A DNA stretch of 64,000 bases from assembly GCF_902374955.1 (NCBI RefSeq), contig NZ_CABKRX010000083.1, forward strand, positions 124,001-188,000, given 5' to 3'. Source of the DNA: Bacillus massilioanorexius. GTDB taxonomy: Bacteria; Bacillota; Bacilli; Bacillales; DSM-1321. Below the pieces are notes generated by a model, which was not told the DNA's origin, did no database searches, and saw nothing but the letters and a program-made list of their open reading frames with translations. Made by a program: the position numbers and the translations under genes. Positions 44,931 through 54,108 of the stretch are shown one piece after another (the stretch's first letter is position 1; every line of letters begins with the position of its first letter).

Positions 44931-44977
44931 AAAAAAGTACGAGATATAAGATTCCCTTATATGCCGTACTCTTTTTA
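44931..44977 (-). terminator. Terminator of ykuL
   Basis: Stem AGTAC and ATATAAG paired with CTTATAT and GTACT; on the minus strand seven T residues follow. It lies 94 bases past ykuL. Confidence 0.85.
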
Positions 44978-45070
44978 TCATTATGTTTTTTAGACTCTAT
45001 AAGCCTGTTTTCGTTAAGAGATTTCTTTACATTAAAGCTATACATATCCTACAAGTAATCAGTATAACTC

Positions 45071-45502
45071 CTATTGTAGTTGATCTTGAAATTCCTTTAA
45101 TAAAGCTCTTCTTGTTAATATGCCTTCGAAGATACCTTCCTCATTTTCAACACATATGAAAGGATGATCAATTAATAAAGCTAAGCCTTTTTCTACATTA
45201 TCTTCTAATTTTAATCTTGGAAGTTCATCATTCATTACATCGCTTACTTTTAATTCTTCAAGCTTCTCAAATTCAATTCTTTCTAAACCTAATATTGCAT
45301 CTAATATCATTGGAGAACTAATCAAACCGTATAATTTAAAGTGAGGATCCAACACTGGTATTGCAGTATATCCGCTTTTAGTTAGGACTAATAATCCGTG
45401 CTCAAGGTTATTGGCAATTTGAACGTGGGCTACTCTTTCCGCTGGAATGACAAAACGTTCGATTGAAGAATAAAGTAGCTCAGTATTATTACTTGTAAGC
45501 AT
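45071..45502 (-). CDS. ykuL: c-di-AMP-binding CBS protein CbpB/DarB
   Basis: A 143-residue protein made of a CBS pair (about residues 20-70 and 85-140), matching YkuL/DarB/CbpB. The family binds c-di-AMP; in B. subtilis apo-DarB binds Rel and pyruvate carboxylase when c-di-AMP is low. The N-terminus FVIPAERVAHVQIANNLEHG is conserved. ATG with GGGG upstream. Confidence 0.93.
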   Translation of the reverse strand: MLTSNNTELLYSSIERFVIPAERVAHVQIANNLEHGLLVLTKSGYTAIPVLDPHFKLYGLISSPMILDAILGLERIEFEKLEELKVSDVMNDELPRLKLEDNVEKGLALLIDHPFICVENEEGIFEGILTRRALLKEFQDQLQ

Positions 45503-45723
45503 AATTTTTACCCCTACTCTATTACAAATATTTTTACCTTCTTTTGATTAACATATGATGAAATGATATCGAGGTTCTCATAACCCAAAAAAGATGTGGT
45601 AAGAAAACACTTAAAATCGACATACATTCATATAAGGAATAGCATCAGCTTTAAAGCACCATCCTTTTATTGTCAATGCAATAATAGTATATCATAAATT
45701 TTACAATCATTGTGAAGTTGACA

Positions 45724-45778
45724 CCTTAAGAAAAAGCGACAAATCTCTCTAATTCTAAGAAATTTGTCACTTTTAAGG
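45724..45778 (-). terminator. Terminator of ykuJ
   Basis: Extended stem CCTTAA plus AAAAAGcGACAAAT paired with ATTTGTCaCTTTT plus AAGG, 48 bases past the ykuJ stop. Confidence 0.8.
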
Positions 45779-45824
45779 TCATAATTATTAGCTTTTAGAT
45801 CTAAAAAAGAGCCCAAATGGACTC

Positions 45825-46064
45825 TTAGCCGTGTAGCAAATCAAAAATTTCAATCGTAATCATATCGATGTTATCGAATTGATATTTAGATGATTTACCT
45901 TTTTCATCATAAACCTCTAATTCAAACATTGCTGTTTTATTAAAGAACGTAACTTGACATTTTTTCACACCATCTATTTCAAAAAAACGCTGTGCTGTTT
46001 CTGTTTCCTTCGCTTGTTCTTGTAAGCTTAACAATCTTGTAATAATCCCTTGTAATTGACTCAT
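45825..46064 (-). CDS. ykuJ: YkuJ family protein (DUF1797)
   Basis: A 79-residue protein that matches YkuJ: MSQLQGIITRLLSLQEQAKE, RFFEIDGVKKCQVTFFNKT and DMITIEIFDLL. A structure is known; function is not. The ATG at 46064 has AAGGAGAG 8 bases upstream; the longer frame to 46091 has none. It is divergent from the MBL gene. Confidence 0.9.
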   Translation of the reverse strand: MSQLQGIITRLLSLQEQAKETETAQRFFEIDGVKKCQVTFFNKTAMFELEVYDEKGKSSKYQFDNIDMITIEIFDLLHG

Positions 46065-46236
46065 GTTGTCTCTCCTTTCAATATGTATCATAATACTTAC
46101 CGGTAGGTTTCACTATACCATAAGATATTATCCATATGCTATGCTAAAGTATATTCAGAATTTTCTTGGTATGTTTACTTTGCAAATCTTTCCTTTTACA
46201 ATAAAGATATTCTAATGAAAGAGTGGTGGAAAAAGT

Positions 46237-47196
46237 TTGACTAAAGTAGAACAAATTAATAGTACAATTTTTTGCATCGATTGTCACGATTTACAACGCA
46301 AAAATCGAACAGGAAGTTATATTTTAAAAGGAAAGAAGTCTACACTTATTGAAACCTCAGCAAGTCCGTCCATTCCATACATATTATCTGGATTGGAACA
46401 ACTGGAAGTTAACTTAGAAACAATTGAACATATTATCGTCACTCACATTCACCTTGATCATGCTGGTGGAGCTGGACTATTATTAGAAAAATGCCCTAAT
46501 GCGGATTTAATTGTTCACCCTAAGGGAGCAAGACATTTAGTAGATCCAAGTCGCTTAATTGCAGGAGCACGCGCTGTGTATGGTGACGACTTTGATTCAT
46601 TATTTAATCCAATCCTAGCTATTCCAAAAGAAAGAATTAAAATTGTTGAACACGGAGAAGAACTTATTCTAGAGGATCGTAAATTAACCTTCTACCATAC
46701 ACCTGGACATGCTAACCACCATATTTCTATTCACGACTCCTTATCAAACGGTATATTCACAGGAGATACTACAGGGATCCATTATCAAGAATTAGATCAA
46801 AATCAAATATCATTGATTTTACCGTCAACATCTCCAAGTCAATTCAACCCTGAAGCAATGTTACAATCAGTTAGTCTAATTGAACAAATTGACCCATCCA
46901 TCATTTACTTTGGACATTATGGACATAGTAGTAAACCAAATGAGATGTATAAACAAATTCGATATTGGCTACCGATCTTTATAGAATGTGGAGAAAAAGC
47001 AATGATTTCTTGTGAAGATACAAACGAAAGAGTGCAACTGACTAGTGAATTACTTTTGAATGAAATTAAAAAGTATTTACCTGATGGGGAAGTTGAAAAT
47101 AACACAGCACTAAAAGAAATTTTAGATTTAGATCTTCAAGTGTCATCTATGGGAATAATTGATACATTAATAAAGAATTCTTCAAGAAATCGTTAA
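46237..47196 (+). CDS. MBL-fold metallohydrolase
   Basis: A 319-residue metallo-beta-lactamase-fold protein. Metal motif THIHLDHAGG (about residues 69-78), later ligands in HTPGHANHHISI and TGDTTGIH, and FGHYGHS near residue 228. A helical C-terminal part (about 240-319) is extra. Substrate unknown; glyoxalase-like or thioesterase-like hydrolases share this pattern. TTG start after GGTGG. Confidence 0.85.
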   Translation: MTKVEQINSTIFCIDCHDLQRKNRTGSYILKGKKSTLIETSASPSIPYILSGLEQLEVNLETIEHIIVTHIHLDHAGGAGLLLEKCPNADLIVHPKGARHLVDPSRLIAGARAVYGDDFDSLFNPILAIPKERIKIVEHGEELILEDRKLTFYHTPGHANHHISIHDSLSNGIFTGDTTGIHYQELDQNQISLILPSTSPSQFNPEAMLQSVSLIEQIDPSIIYFGHYGHSSKPNEMYKQIRYWLPIFIECGEKAMISCEDTNERVQLTSELLLNEIKKYLPDGEVENNTALKEILDLDLQVSSMGIIDTLIKNSSRNR

Positions 47197-47260
47197 TACA
47201 TACAAAAAATAGCTCTTTATATTATACTAGGTATTAGCAAAAACTTAATGGAGGATTTTT

Positions 47261-47497
47261 ATGAACAAAGTTGTATTATTTACTCAACCAAATTGCCCAC
47301 CTTGTCAATTTGCAAAATTATATTTTACAAATCATAACATTGATTTTGAAGAAAAAAATATAGCTAAAGATGGTAGAGCAAAAAAAGAATTAATGAATAA
47401 ATATAATGCATTTTCAACTCCTACAATCGTAATTAATGAAACCGTAATAATTGGTTTTGATCAAGAAAAGATTGAACAACTACTTTCTATTCATTAA
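47261..47497 (+). CDS. Glutaredoxin-like protein
   Basis: A 78-residue thioredoxin-fold protein with the active site FTQPNCPPCQFAK (CPPC, residues 12-15) and the conserved TPTIVI cis-Pro region. Residue length and layout fit NrdH/glutaredoxin-family proteins of Bacillus. It lies 64 bases after the MBL gene in the same direction, so the two may be cotranscribed. ATG after GGAGG. Confidence 0.85.
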   Translation: MNKVVLFTQPNCPPCQFAKLYFTNHNIDFEEKNIAKDGRAKKELMNKYNAFSTPTIVINETVIIGFDQEKIEQLLSIH

Positions 47498-47544
47498 TAA
47501 AAATTCATTTCTTACCTATAGTAAAGAATGGTTGAAATACTACT

Positions 47545-47592
47545 AAAAGAGGGTGCCCTCAAAGCTTTGCTTTTATTGGACACCCTCTTTTC
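47545..47592. terminator. Terminator after the glutaredoxin gene
   Basis: Stem AAAAGAGGGTG/CACCCTCTTTT with T-runs on both strands. The minus strand aligns with the ykuU terminator. Confidence 0.85.
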
Positions 47593-47646
47593 TATTAACA
47601 ATCCCTTATGGTTCTTCATAATGATCAAAATCATTATGAAGAACTT

Positions 47647-48849
47647 TCAAAAAATATCATGCTCATATAAATAGTCATACGAAATATCAACGAACAAATA
47701 GTCATTCTCATTTAATGGTATAGAAAATGTTCGTATCGTTTCACCCGTTTCAATATCGCTATAGGAATCTGATAGTTCACCTTTTTGATCATTTCTCATT
47801 TTAATAATTGTTTTTAAGAAATAAGGTCTCCAGCTCCAATTCTTAGACTTATATTCATTCTGGACAAGCCAATTTCCCTCTTTTTTAAAGATATTAGGAG
47901 ACTTTTGAAAACCATCTTCATCACAAATATATAATCGAAATGCATAATGTTCTAACATAACTGCCAAGTCATGAAGCTCTGAATAATCTGAACTCGTTAT
48001 CTTTATTTTTTGGATAATGTTTTGAACATCTTCTTGGAGCTTTTTTTTCGTGTTGAATTTCTGTTCAAGGTTTTTTTTCTCAGAGGTTATAAAGCTATGA
48101 CATTCCTGTCTAAAACGATCTTTTAATAATTCCTTTTCTATCAGGCTAGCATTAGGTTCAGCTAAGTAAAATCCTTGATAATAACGTCCACCATTCCTCC
48201 ATGCAAACTGTAGCTGATAGACTGTTTCAATACTTTCATACAATAAAGTCGCACCATTTTTTCTAGCAATAATCCCTAGTGAAGATATAATATCTTTTTG
48301 AGAATTCCACCCTTGGCTTTTCAATTGCTCAAGGTTTACTTTTAAAATATGTGGCGAAAGTAAACTAATTCGATCTAAATGATTATCTCCACCTAGATGA
48401 TCAATCGCTATTTTTATCCCGTACGTTTTATAATACGATAATAAATGATGAAGACTTTCCAAATCACCTGCAAATTTCTTCTCAGATAGTTCAATAACAA
48501 TTCTTGACATCTCATTTTCACTTACATATTTCTTAACTATTTCAAGGAAATCCTCACCATAGTCAAGCATTAAGAGATTTGGATCTCGATTGATGAATAT
48601 GAGGAAATCCCCGTCTTCATTCATTAGCTTTTCTAATGCCAATTCTAAAATACGATTATCTACATCAATTCTATACTCTTCTGGTATCGTTTCATCATGA
48701 AAAAACGTTCCTAAACTCACTACATCTGAATCATATACATACCTTCCTAAGATTTCGTACCCAATTACAACGTGCTCATCAGCACTAAAGATTGGTTGGA
48801 AATATGGTTGCAGAGATTCAAGATTTGTCAACACTTCCATTGCGTCCAT
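47647..48849 (-). CDS. ykuI: YkuI-like EAL domain protein
   Basis: A 400-residue protein with an N-terminal EAL domain (about residues 1-245) and a C-terminal PAS/Cache-like YkuI_C domain (about 250-400). The EAL motif appears as GYEILGR rather than EAL, with INRDPNLLML and AIDHLGG where metal-binding residues lie. YkuI of B. subtilis binds c-di-GMP but has shown little phosphodiesterase activity. I use the ATG at 48849 (GGGGG, 8 bases upstream); the longer frame runs into fadH. Confidence 0.88.
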   Translation of the reverse strand: MDAMEVLTNLESLQPYFQPIFSADEHVVIGYEILGRYVYDSDVVSLGTFFHDETIPEEYRIDVDNRILELALEKLMNEDGDFLIFINRDPNLLMLDYGEDFLEIVKKYVSENEMSRIVIELSEKKFAGDLESLHHLLSYYKTYGIKIAIDHLGGDNHLDRISLLSPHILKVNLEQLKSQGWNSQKDIISSLGIIARKNGATLLYESIETVYQLQFAWRNGGRYYQGFYLAEPNASLIEKELLKDRFRQECHSFITSEKKNLEQKFNTKKKLQEDVQNIIQKIKITSSDYSELHDLAVMLEHYAFRLYICDEDGFQKSPNIFKKEGNWLVQNEYKSKNWSWRPYFLKTIIKMRNDQKGELSDSYSDIETGETIRTFSIPLNENDYLFVDISYDYLYEHDIF

Positions 48850-48929
48850 GCTGTAACCCCCGAACATATTCTTGATAGCTAAATTATACCATTGGTTGTC
48901 AATAGATGTAGACAAATTAATACGATGCG

Positions 48930-49700
48930 TTAGAATGGAAATTGATTTAACCAACTTCCGCCATCTAGAGTGATGCATTCACCATTTAAATATTGTGCCT
49001 TATCTGATAGCATAAATGATGCTAAATAGGCAATTTCTTCAGGAGTACCTAATCTTTTCAATGGGACACTATTTATTGTCCGCTTAGCAGCCTCCTCACT
49101 AATCCAAAGCTTATCAGCTCCTCCGGTACGTTCAATCGGACCAGGAGCAATCGCATTCACTCTTATCCCATATTGTCTACCCCATTCAACCGCAAGGGTT
49201 CTTGTCATAGCAAGGACGCCCGCTTTTGCGCTTGCAGAGTGAATAACTCCAGGACCTGCATCCCAAGCATATGTAGCTACCATATTTAAAATAGAGCCTT
49301 TCACTCCATTTTCAATCATATATTTACCAACTTCACTGCTACAATAAAATGTTCCATTTAATACGATATCAATAACTGATTTCCATCCATTTGCAGATAA
49401 TTTCTCTGCTGGACAAATGAAATTACCCGCTGCATTATTCACTAAAACATCTATCGTGCCAAATTCAGCCACTGTTTGGTTTACCATACTTTTAACTTGC
49501 TCAATATCTCTTACATCCATTGCAATAGGTATTACTTTCCCATTTGGATTTTGAATTTCCTCTATTGCACGATTTAATTTTTCTAAGTCTCGTCCAGTAA
49601 TAACAACATTTGCTCCTTCAGAAACAAATTGCTTAGCCATATACATTCCCATACCACTAGATCCGCCTGTAACGATTACTACTTTCCCTTTCAATTCCAT
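48930..49700 (-). CDS. fadH: Short-chain dehydrogenase FadH (2,4-dienoyl-CoA reductase-like)
   Basis: A 256-residue SDR. NAD(P) site VTGGSSGMGMYMA (about residues 11-23), NNAAGNF, and a catalytic region where SASAKAGVLAMTR replaces the usual YxxxK with SAxxK, as in dienoyl-CoA reductases. It matches YkuF/FadH. The enzyme helps oxidise unsaturated fatty acids. A FadR-like operator lies 10 bases upstream of the start, and the ribosome site is weak. Confidence 0.9.
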   Translation of the reverse strand: MELKGKVVIVTGGSSGMGMYMAKQFVSEGANVVITGRDLEKLNRAIEEIQNPNGKVIPIAMDVRDIEQVKSMVNQTVAEFGTIDVLVNNAAGNFICPAEKLSANGWKSVIDIVLNGTFYCSSEVGKYMIENGVKGSILNMVATYAWDAGPGVIHSASAKAGVLAMTRTLAVEWGRQYGIRVNAIAPGPIERTGGADKLWISEEAAKRTINSVPLKRLGTPEEIAYLASFMLSDKAQYLNGECITLDGGSWLNQFPF

Positions 49701-49709
49701 CACCCCACA

Positions 49710-49733
49710 AAAAATGAATAGTTATTCATTTTT
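49710..49733 (-). promoter_or_regulatory. FadR-type operator upstream of fadH
   Basis: AAAAATGAATA and TATTCATTTTT form perfect 11-bp arms around GT. The core ATGAATAGTTATTCAT fits the FadR consensus (TGAATGANTANTNATTCA) well. FadH is a FadR target in B. subtilis. Binding by FadR, relieved by long-chain acyl-CoA, is inferred. Confidence 0.7.
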
Positions 49734-49808
49734 CATTTTACCATTTTTTATCAAAATATAAAAGAACTAATCCATTAGACCATATAATTATTTAAATCGT
49801 TGAAAACA

Positions 49809-49858
49809 AAAATAAGAACAAGCTAAGAGATTTCAAAACTCAGCTTGTTCTTATTCTT
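49809..49858 (-). terminator. Terminator of the SLC13 permease gene
   Basis: Stem AATAAGAACAAGCT/AGCTTGTTCTTATT with AGAG/CTC inside. On the minus strand TTTTTG follows. Confidence 0.85.
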
Positions 49859-50027
49859 ATATAAATCCATTTATCTTTAGGTTATTTGAAAGCTCATTAC
49901 TATAGTTTCAAACAGCTCACTTCGTCACGAAGTCTCACGGATTTCCACCCATTGATTCCTTGTATAAAATCAGCGTAAAAATAGAGCAAAGTTTATCATG
50001 AAAATAGCCAAACGCTTTGTCCCTCTT

Positions 50028-51884
50028 TTAAAAAGGGAAGAATAAAGGAATAGCTAAAATCATAAATATACCAACAAAGAGTTGCAAAGAAACACCTACT
50101 CTTATAAAGTCAAAAAATTTCAGTCCTCCAGCCGTCATAACCAGTGCATTTGCTGGTGATGCTACCGGTGTTGCAAAAGACATACTTGCTGCAACCGCCA
50201 CACAAATCAATAGAGGATAAGGGCTAATTCCCATTGCCACCGCTGTACTAATTGCTACTGGTGAAATAATAACCGCAGTCGCGGTATTGCTAATAAATTG
50301 AGATAAGAGCGCCGTTACTATATAGAAACCAATTAACAGCCCATAAGGTCCGGTGTTACCTAGTAAATCGACCATCCCGTTACTAATAAAGTCAACTCCT
50401 CCTGTTTTTTCAAGAGCAGTTGCCATCGGAAGCATAGCAGCTATTAAAATAACGGATTCCAAATTTATTCTCTTATACGCCTCTTCTATTGAACGAATAC
50501 AACCTGTGACAACCATTGAAAAAGCTGCTAGTAATACACTTAATACCGGCGATAGTATATCAAAGGTCATAAGTATAAGCATCATAAGCATAATACCTGC
50601 AGCAATAGGAGCCTTTCCACTTGCATGGACAAAATTGACCTCTTCGGAAATAGTCCCTAAAACAATAAAATCATGTTTGTCATTGGAGATCATTTCGATA
50701 TTTTCCCATTTACCATGCACTAATAAGGCATCACCAAACTTAAGTTTTTCTTTTGCAAAATCTGTCTGAATATACTCTCCCTTTCGATTAATCGCTAATA
50801 CATTACACGAATATTTCTCACGAAAATGAATATCCATTACTGAATGGTCTTCAAGACTGGAGTGTGGTGCAATTAATATTTCTGTCATACCATACATTTC
50901 ATTAAGGAAGTTCGCCTTAATATCTTCTAGATGAAAAGGTTTTCTAATCAACTCAAATGTAGATATAAATCTTGTTACAGCTTGTTCTTCACCAAATACT
51001 AATAATAAATCATCCGGATGTAGAATTTCATTGGCATTAGCTACAATCGATTGCTTAGCAGACTTCAATGATAATTTTTCTTTTGTTTTTCTTTCTATCT
51101 CAATGACCGTTATCTCATAATTTAAGGGAAGCTTTAAGTCTGCTAATCTTTCCCCAACGATATCTGATGTCTTTGGAACATGGACGAAATGTAAACGATC
51201 GTATACTTTATACAATCCAGCTAATTCACCAGCTGATATGCCCTTCCCCTTTTGTGAAGGTGCCTCTTCATTACTTGGTAAGAGCTTTTTCCCAAAAGTC
51301 ATCATGAAGACCAAACCTGCAGCTAGTGCTATAATTCCGACACTTGTAATACTAAAAAAGCCTAGCTCTTCAAAGCCGCCTTTCATTAACGATTCACTAA
51401 CAACTAAGTTTGTAGGGGAACCAATGAGAGTGAGCAAACCTCCTAAGCTACTCGCAAATGCTAATGGTAACAAGAAGCGCGAAGGACTGATTTGCAATTC
51501 AAAAGCGATACTCATAATGATGGGTAAAAGTATGGCTACTGTACCAGTGTTGCTTAAAAAACCACTCATTATCCCTACCGTAATCATTATAATAAAGAGT
51601 AGTTTATTCTCACTATTACCACCATATTTTAATAATGTATGTCCTATTTTTTTAGCTAATCCGGAATCAAATATTCCTGCACCAACAACAAATAAACCAG
51701 CAATCATAATGACTACTGAATTTGAAAATCCAGCAAGTGCTTCTTTCGGAGATATTACTTCAAACAAAGTTAAAGCAAGCAAAGATCCCATAGCAATTAA
51801 ATCTGCTCTATATTTATTTTGAACAAACATTATAGTAACAATCAACAATATGATAAATGTGATCATCATAGGATGTATTGTCAT
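50028..51884 (-). CDS. SLC13/DASS-type permease with two RCK_C domains
   Basis: A 618-residue membrane protein. Two membrane halves (about residues 1-195 and 405-618) of the CitMHS/ArsB-like fold flank two cytoplasmic RCK_C (TrkA_C) domains (about 210-395, with KLPLNYEITVIEIERKT and EKLKFGDALLVHG). Motifs SNTGTVAILLPI and SNTATAVIISPVAI are the helical-hairpin signatures of the DASS family. Substrate could be sulfate, dicarboxylates or similar anions. ATG at 51884 after GGGGG. Confidence 0.85.
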   Translation of the reverse strand: MTIHPMMITFIILLIVTIMFVQNKYRADLIAMGSLLALTLFEVISPKEALAGFSNSVVIMIAGLFVVGAGIFDSGLAKKIGHTLLKYGGNSENKLLFIIMITVGIMSGFLSNTGTVAILLPIIMSIAFELQISPSRFLLPLAFASSLGGLLTLIGSPTNLVVSESLMKGGFEELGFFSITSVGIIALAAGLVFMMTFGKKLLPSNEEAPSQKGKGISAGELAGLYKVYDRLHFVHVPKTSDIVGERLADLKLPLNYEITVIEIERKTKEKLSLKSAKQSIVANANEILHPDDLLLVFGEEQAVTRFISTFELIRKPFHLEDIKANFLNEMYGMTEILIAPHSSLEDHSVMDIHFREKYSCNVLAINRKGEYIQTDFAKEKLKFGDALLVHGKWENIEMISNDKHDFIVLGTISEEVNFVHASGKAPIAAGIMLMMLILMTFDILSPVLSVLLAAFSMVVTGCIRSIEEAYKRINLESVILIAAMLPMATALEKTGGVDFISNGMVDLLGNTGPYGLLIGFYIVTALLSQFISNTATAVIISPVAISTAVAMGISPYPLLICVAVAASMSFATPVASPANALVMTAGGLKFFDFIRVGVSLQLFVGIFMILAIPLFFPF

Positions 51885-52057
51885 TTTAAACCCCCACAAA
51901 AACAAAAAGTATTTTATATATTGATTTCACAACTTTCTTTCAAATATGTATTCAATTATCGCGTTACTTTCACGTAGAACATCATGTCAATTATCTATTA
52001 TTAAGCTAAATGCGGATTTTGCAATATGAAAAAGAATAGATGGTAGGATTGAGAATA

Positions 52058-52912
52058 ATGGCTAAAAAAATAACGAGAAGGAAATTTATAAAAAATAGTA
52101 TAGTTTCTTTATTTATTCTGGCATGCATTGGATTAGTAAGTCGATTTTACGCTAAATATATCGAACCTTATTGGATTGATATTACTTATCATACCATTTC
52201 TCATAAGCTTATACCAAGCGGATTTTCAGGGACAAAAATTGTTCAATTTAGCGACACACACTTAGGTTATCAATTCCAAATAGGTGATTTAAAAAAATGT
52301 GTTCATACTATAAATCAGTTAAAACCTGATATTGTTTTATTTACAGGTGATTTATTAGATCGTCCGAATGAATATCCTCTTACTACAGAAATAAGCAATA
52401 CTTTAAAACAAATAAAAGCCCCAATGGGTAAGTATAGTATATTCGGGAATCATGATCACGGAGGAAATGGGACAAGTAATTACGAAAAAATCATGCATGA
52501 TAGTGACTTTCATTTATTAAAAAATCAAAATGTAATGATTTCTAATTCCATTAATCAATCTATTTATTTAGCTGGTATTGATGAACCTATGCTAGGCACG
52601 CCTAGTTGGGAAGAGACGATGCATAATATCCCTGAAAACGCCTTTAGTATATTATTGTCACATGCCCCCGATTTTGCTGAACGTACTAAAGAATTACCAA
52701 TAGCGTTACAATTGAGTGGTCATAGTCACGGCGGACAAATTCAACTCCCCATTATTGGAGCTTTTGTTACCCCACCCTTTGCAAAACATTATTATGATGG
52801 ACTGTATCGTCTCATGTCATTAACATTGTATGTTAATCGTGGATTAGGAACTACTCGTCTTCCCTATCGTTTTTGTTCCCGTCCTGAAATAAGTGTTTTT
52901 CATCTACAATGA
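52058..52912 (+). CDS. ykuE: Metallophosphoesterase YkuE with Tat signal
   Basis: A 284-residue exported phosphoesterase. The N-terminus ITRRKFIKNS (residues 5-14) followed by a hydrophobic segment is a twin-arginine signal; YkuE is a known Tat substrate in B. subtilis. Metal motifs: FSDTHLGY, FTGDLLDRP, FGNHDHGG and SGHSHGGQ. I take the ATG at 52058 to start the Tat signal; an ATG at 52040 is also possible. Its tail overlaps the convergent crcB. Confidence 0.92.
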   Translation: MAKKITRRKFIKNSIVSLFILACIGLVSRFYAKYIEPYWIDITYHTISHKLIPSGFSGTKIVQFSDTHLGYQFQIGDLKKCVHTINQLKPDIVLFTGDLLDRPNEYPLTTEISNTLKQIKAPMGKYSIFGNHDHGGNGTSNYEKIMHDSDFHLLKNQNVMISNSINQSIYLAGIDEPMLGTPSWEETMHNIPENAFSILLSHAPDFAERTKELPIALQLSGHSHGGQIQLPIIGAFVTPPFAKHYYDGLYRLMSLTLYVNRGLGTTRLPYRFCSRPEISVFHLQ

Positions 52913-53263
52913 CATCAAATAATAACCAATACTAAACATCAGTGGACTACCCATGATCGTAAGAATGATATAGAGAATAAGCTGTTTATATTCACCATTT
53001 TCAAATAATTTTACTGTTTCAATACTAAAAGTTGAAAACGTTGTAAATGCACCCAACACACCTATAAATACAAAGGCTGACAGTGGATTAGACATGGTCA
53101 TCGTTTGAAAAACACCAAAGATAAATGACCCTATATAATTAATACTCAATGTCGCCCATGAAATGGAGCCAAATGACAACCATTTACTAATCACAATACT
53201 ACTTAAATATCTTAATGATGCACCTATAAATCCACCCATAAGAATACAGATCATTTCTTTCAT
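52904..53263 (-). CDS. crcB: Fluoride channel subunit CrcB (second)
   Basis: A 119-residue Fluc protein with four helices. Motifs GGFIGASLRYLSS (about residues 10-22), INYIGSFIFG and GVLGAFTTFSTFSIE. It overlaps crcB1 by 4 bases and ends inside the tail of convergent ykuE. As in other Bacillus species, two different subunits likely form a heterodimeric fluoride exporter. Confidence 0.93.
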   Translation of the reverse strand: MKEMICILMGGFIGASLRYLSSIVISKWLSFGSISWATLSINYIGSFIFGVFQTMTMSNPLSAFVFIGVLGAFTTFSTFSIETVKLFENGEYKQLILYIILTIMGSPLMFSIGYYLMSL

Positions 53264-53634
53264 AACCTTCTCCCTTTAGATCTTCCAACGATTATTCCTA
53301 GTAAACCCGCTCCTACCGCTAAAATACCTGATGATAGCATGTAAAGATACGATAAAATGGGAGAATCGTGAAATAAAGTAAATGATTCAAAAGAGAATGT
53401 AGATATTGTAGTAAATCCACCACAAAATCCAGTACCTAGTAAAAGAGTAAACTTCTCTGATAATTTATTTCTTCCAGCTAGAGATGTTATTCCCCCTAGT
53501 AGAAAGCATCCAATAATATTAATAGTGAGAGTTGAAAGTGGAAACGCAATTGTAGGAAATAAACTTCCAACTAAATAGCGTAATAATGCACCTAGCGAGC
53601 CTCCCATACCAACTATAAAGCTTTTTTTAAACAT
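53260..53634 (-). CDS. crcB: Fluoride channel subunit CrcB (first)
   Basis: A 124-residue Fluc protein, four helices, with GSLGALLRYLVGS (about residues 12-24), INIIGCFLLGG and GFCGGFTTISTFSFE. It overlaps the second crcB gene in an ATGA arrangement. No fluoride riboswitch is visible in the short upstream gap. Confidence 0.93.
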   Translation of the reverse strand: MFKKSFIVGMGGSLGALLRYLVGSLFPTIAFPLSTLTINIIGCFLLGGITSLAGRNKLSEKFTLLLGTGFCGGFTTISTFSFESFTLFHDSPILSYLYMLSSGILAVGAGLLGIIVGRSKGRRL

Positions 53635-53745
53635 TCCAAAAACCCTTTCAATCTATTCTATTATAAATGCCCATATTGTAATGTACAGGCTCAATTCTTG
53701 TTCATATCCATACACTATACAGAAAAAAGAAATGGAGGTATGGTA

Positions 53746-54108
53746 ATGTATTATTCTTATTACTCCCCATACTACAGTATCTCCCCATATGAAAATAATG
53801 GGTATATATATAGAATGACTGATGGCACACTATACTATCCAGATAGCCAAGAAGATCAACGCTTCTTTTTCCCTCTTATTCCTTTTGTGGCAGGTTTGGC
53901 AATTGGTCCACTCTTATTCAATAGTTTTAACAGACCATGCTTTCCGCCTTACCCACCGGCTTATCCACAGCCTTATCCATATCCAATGTATGCACCAGCA
54001 CCTGGCTATCCAACTCATTTTGCCCCTATGCAATTTAATCAGTCTGCACAAACAAACACACCTGTTTATGGAGGAATTACTGAAAACGTCAATATATATA
54101 CGAAATAG
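53746..54108 (+). CDS. Tyr/Pro-rich protein with one hydrophobic segment, unknown function
   Basis: A 120-residue protein of biased composition. The N-terminus is Tyr/Ser-rich (MYYSYYSPYYSISPYENN), followed by a hydrophobic segment FFFPLIPFVAGLAIGPLLF (about residues 44-62) and a Pro/Tyr-rich repeat (YPPAYPQPYPYP). GGAGG lies 7 bases before the ATG at 53746; the frame extends upstream without support. This composition is common in spore-coat and surface proteins, which is only a guess. Confidence 0.7.
   Translation: MYYSYYSPYYSISPYENNGYIYRMTDGTLYYPDSQEDQRFFFPLIPFVAGLAIGPLLFNSFNRPCFPPYPPAYPQPYPYPMYAPAPGYPTHFAPMQFNQSAQTNTPVYGGITENVNIYTK

Noticed and set aside
48850..48978. N-terminal extension of the ykuI frame
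   Set aside because: It overlaps the end of fadH and lacks a ribosome site; the ATG at 48849 has a good one and gives the family start.
50353..51822. Plus-strand frames of 138 and 194 codons inside the SLC13 permease gene
   Set aside because: Antisense shadows of a well-supported membrane protein; low-complexity products with no start signals.
53635..53697. Fluoride riboswitch upstream of the crcB pair
   Set aside because: No GGcGATG...CTGATGGC pattern in the minus-strand leader, and the gap is too short.
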